Origin: Pseudobdellovibrionaceae bacterium
Lineage (GTDB): Bacteria > Bdellovibrionota > Bdellovibrionia > Bdellovibrionales > JAMPXM01
Length of the DNA: 8,031 bases
NCBI GenBank assembly: GCA_016791465.1
Contig: JAEUWE010000408.1
Coordinates: 1 to 8,031, forward strand
Direction: 5' to 3'
The notes under the pieces were generated by a model. That model was not told the origin of the DNA and did no database searches. It was given only the letters and a program-made list of their open reading frames with translations. Below, piece after piece: positions 6,513 through 8,031 of this stretch. Position 1 is the first letter of the stretch. Each line of letters opens with the position of its first letter. The position numbers and the translations under genes were made by a program.

Positions 6513-7775
6513 ATGAGCTCACCGATTCCTGCCCCTATTCTTTTTATGGCCGAATCGGCCACTCTGGCTCACGTCGTAAGACTTCTCACACTCGCTGATT
6601 CGCTCGAACTACCGCGTTCTTCAATTCACTTCGCCACAGCCAGTCACTACCGCAATTGGATCGAAGCAAGAGGCATGAGCTTTGTTCCGCTTCAGTGCCA
6701 AGATACAGGAGCCTTTCAGCAGAAACTCGACCAAGGCAGATCAGTCATCGACAAACATCTCCTTTCAGCACAGGTGAAAGAGGATATCGAGATACTCAAT
6801 TCCATCCGACCCCAGATTGTTGTCGGCGACTTTCGTCTTTCCCTCGCCATCAGCGCACGATCACTCCATATTCCTTATCTTGGAATTGCAAATTCGTACT
6901 GGACTCGCCTCACTCCAGGAAAAATGCCGCTTCCTGAACTGTCCTTCTTAAAACCGATCGGCCGGTCGATTTCTGAACTACTCTTTAAGGCAAGTCGAGA
7001 GCTCATCGTACCCCACATTCTTCAGCGTCACGCCGACGACTTCAACATCGTTCGCGCACAATACGGCATGACACCCTATCGCTCCATCATCGACGCCTAT
7101 ACCGACGCAGACTGGATTGGCTTTGCCGACGCCAGTGAGGTTGTCACCCCCTCGAGCCAGTTCGGCTCTCGATACACGATGCTCGGCCCCTTGAACGGTC
7201 GAGTGGACTGCCCGCAGCCTTCGTGGTGGAACGAGCTCAACGACGATCAACCAATCGTCTATCTCAATCTCGGCTCATCCGGAAAACACGAGCTTGCGCC
7301 ACTTTTGATTGAGGCACTTTCAGAACTTCCAATCCAAATCATCGCTGGCTCCATAGAGCCGACCGAACGGCCCATCTCCTACTCCTCGGGGGCCAAACTC
7401 TTTTCAGCGAGAGTTCTGCCTGGCGACGCCGTCTGCCAAAAAGCTCAAGTCGTCATCTGCAATGGCGGAGCACCCTCGTCCTACCAGGCGCTTGCCGCTG
7501 GACGACCTGTCATTGGGATCACCAGGAACATGGATCAGGCTCTCAATATGCAAAGCATGAGTCCGTTCAGTTTTGTACGCACGTTTTCAGCTTGGGACTG
7601 CCCACTCGGTGAGATTACATCCTGCACAAAAGAGTTCATGAATCATCAGACGATTCACGATGATGCCCAAGCGTTCAAAACCCGACTTCTCGCATACGAC
7701 CACAAAGCTCTATTTAAACAAGCACTGATGAAGACGGTCGGCGATCAGAAGCGCTCACCGATCTATGTTCAGTAA
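6513..7775 (+). CDS. GT-B glycosyltransferase, GT1/UGT-like
   Basis: A 420-residue soluble glycosyltransferase with two Rossmann-like halves. The N-terminal half begins with a strand and ESATLAHVVRLLTLADSL (14-31), whose His20 sits where GT1 enzymes carry the catalytic or acceptor-side His of GHV. It continues through RPQIVVGDFRLSLAISAR (99-116), a usual acceptor-domain segment. The C-terminal half has PIVYLNLGSSG (247-257) and the nucleotide-sugar block VICNGGAPSSYQALAAGRPV (314-333) followed by DQALN (341-345). The usual HGG/HCG of this block reads NGG (Asn317), an unusual change. Lying just before rfbD, and in the same region as rfbC, it may transfer rhamnose or another dTDP/UDP sugar to a glycolipid or polysaccharide; that is inference from context. 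ATG 6513 is the first Met and has no ribosome site, but a TATAAT lies 6 nt upstream. rfbD follows after 23 nt, probably in the same transcript. Confidence 0.85.
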   Translation: MSSPIPAPILFMAESATLAHVVRLLTLADSLELPRSSIHFATASHYRNWIEARGMSFVPLQCQDTGAFQQKLDQGRSVIDKHLLSAQVKEDIEILNSIRPQIVVGDFRLSLAISARSLHIPYLGIANSYWTRLTPGKMPLPELSFLKPIGRSISELLFKASRELIVPHILQRHADDFNIVRAQYGMTPYRSIIDAYTDADWIGFADASEVVTPSSQFGSRYTMLGPLNGRVDCPQPSWWNELNDDQPIVYLNLGSSGKHELAPLLIEALSELPIQIIAGSIEPTERPISYSSGAKLFSARVLPGDAVCQKAQVVICNGGAPSSYQALAAGRPVIGITRNMDQALNMQSMSPFSFVRTFSAWDCPLGEITSCTKEFMNHQTIHDDAQAFKTRLLAYDHKALFKQALMKTVGDQKRSPIYVQ

Positions 7776-7798
7776 ACCGCCACGACAAGAGAAACAAA

Positions 7799-8031
7799 AT
7801 GAAACTATTGCTGATCGGCAGTACCGGACAAATTGGTAGCGAAACAGCTCAGGCCGCTAAGCTCAAGGGTTTTGATGTCATTGCGCTCGAGCGGCAGCAG
7901 TACGATCTCGGAACATCGAGTGGCTTAGACCTTACGCTTCAACAGATCAATTCGACAATTGAAGTTGTCGTCGACGCACAGGCCTATACTGCGGTCGATG
8001 ACGCAGAGAAAAATCACGAGCTGTGCTTTCA
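7799..8031 (+). CDS. rfbD: dTDP-4-dehydrorhamnose reductase, N-terminal 77 residues (runs off the right edge)
   Basis: This NAD(P)H-dependent short-chain reductase carries out the last step of dTDP-L-rhamnose synthesis. Seventy-seven codons are visible. MKLLLIGSTGQIGSE gives the Rossmann strand and the GxxGxxG dinucleotide motif (residues 7-13), and DAQAYTAVDDAE (59-70) matches the family's NAAAYTAVDKAE block. The start at ATG 7799 has a modest AAGAG-like site 7 nt upstream. It lies 23 nt after the glycosyltransferase stop on the same strand. The catalytic YxxxK is beyond the window, so this is a partial call, but the two motifs make it secure. Confidence 0.9.
   Translation, partial: MKLLLIGSTGQIGSETAQAAKLKGFDVIALERQQYDLGTSSGLDLTLQQINSTIEVVVDAQAYTAVDDAEKNHELCF

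Noticed and set aside
1..8031. tRNA, rRNA, CRISPR array, insertion sequence or attachment site
   Set aside because: No repeated spacers, cloverleaf-like segments, transposase motifs or flanking direct repeats were seen by eye on either strand.

Overview
The window reads as bacterial chromosome, moderately GC-rich and densely coding, most likely from the Bdellovibrionota or a related former-deltaproteobacterial lineage. The lineage call is an inference. It rests mainly on a helix-turn-helix regulator whose C-terminal half resembles the TIGR02147/DUF4423 family, which I know chiefly from Bdellovibrio relatives and Fibrobacter. No mobile element, tRNA, rRNA or CRISPR array is visible.

Left part (1-3337): a housekeeping region. 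The 5' end of pheS (phenylalanyl-tRNA synthetase alpha) runs leftward off the edge. Diverging from it across a short AT-rich gap is rsmG (16S rRNA m7G527 methyltransferase), with a basic, low-complexity N-terminal extension. The rsmG stop overlaps the start of a 621-residue S9 (prolyl-oligopeptidase family) serine peptidase with a complete Ser-Asp-His triad.

Middle and right (3407-8031): a dTDP-L-rhamnose/surface-polysaccharide region split by a pair of genes on the opposite strand. On the + strand are rfbC (dTDP-4-dehydrorhamnose 3,5-epimerase), a GT-B glycosyltransferase of the GT1/UGT type, and the start of rfbD (dTDP-4-dehydrorhamnose reductase). Between rfbC and the glycosyltransferase, on the - strand, sits a two-gene unit: a cytoplasmic HTH/TIGR02147-like regulator followed, with an ATGA stop/start overlap, by a secreted metzincin-type zinc metalloprotease (HExxHxxGxxH). 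The metalloprotease ends 4 bases from the end of rfbC.

The 79-bp divergent gap between the regulator and the glycosyltransferase holds an inverted repeat overlapping the regulator's candidate promoter. It also holds two opposed -10-like boxes, each exactly 6 nt from its ATG, which suggests leaderless transcription in both directions. The regulator/metalloprotease pair with its putative operator is the most interesting unit here. What it senses, and what the protease cuts, cannot be read from the sequence.
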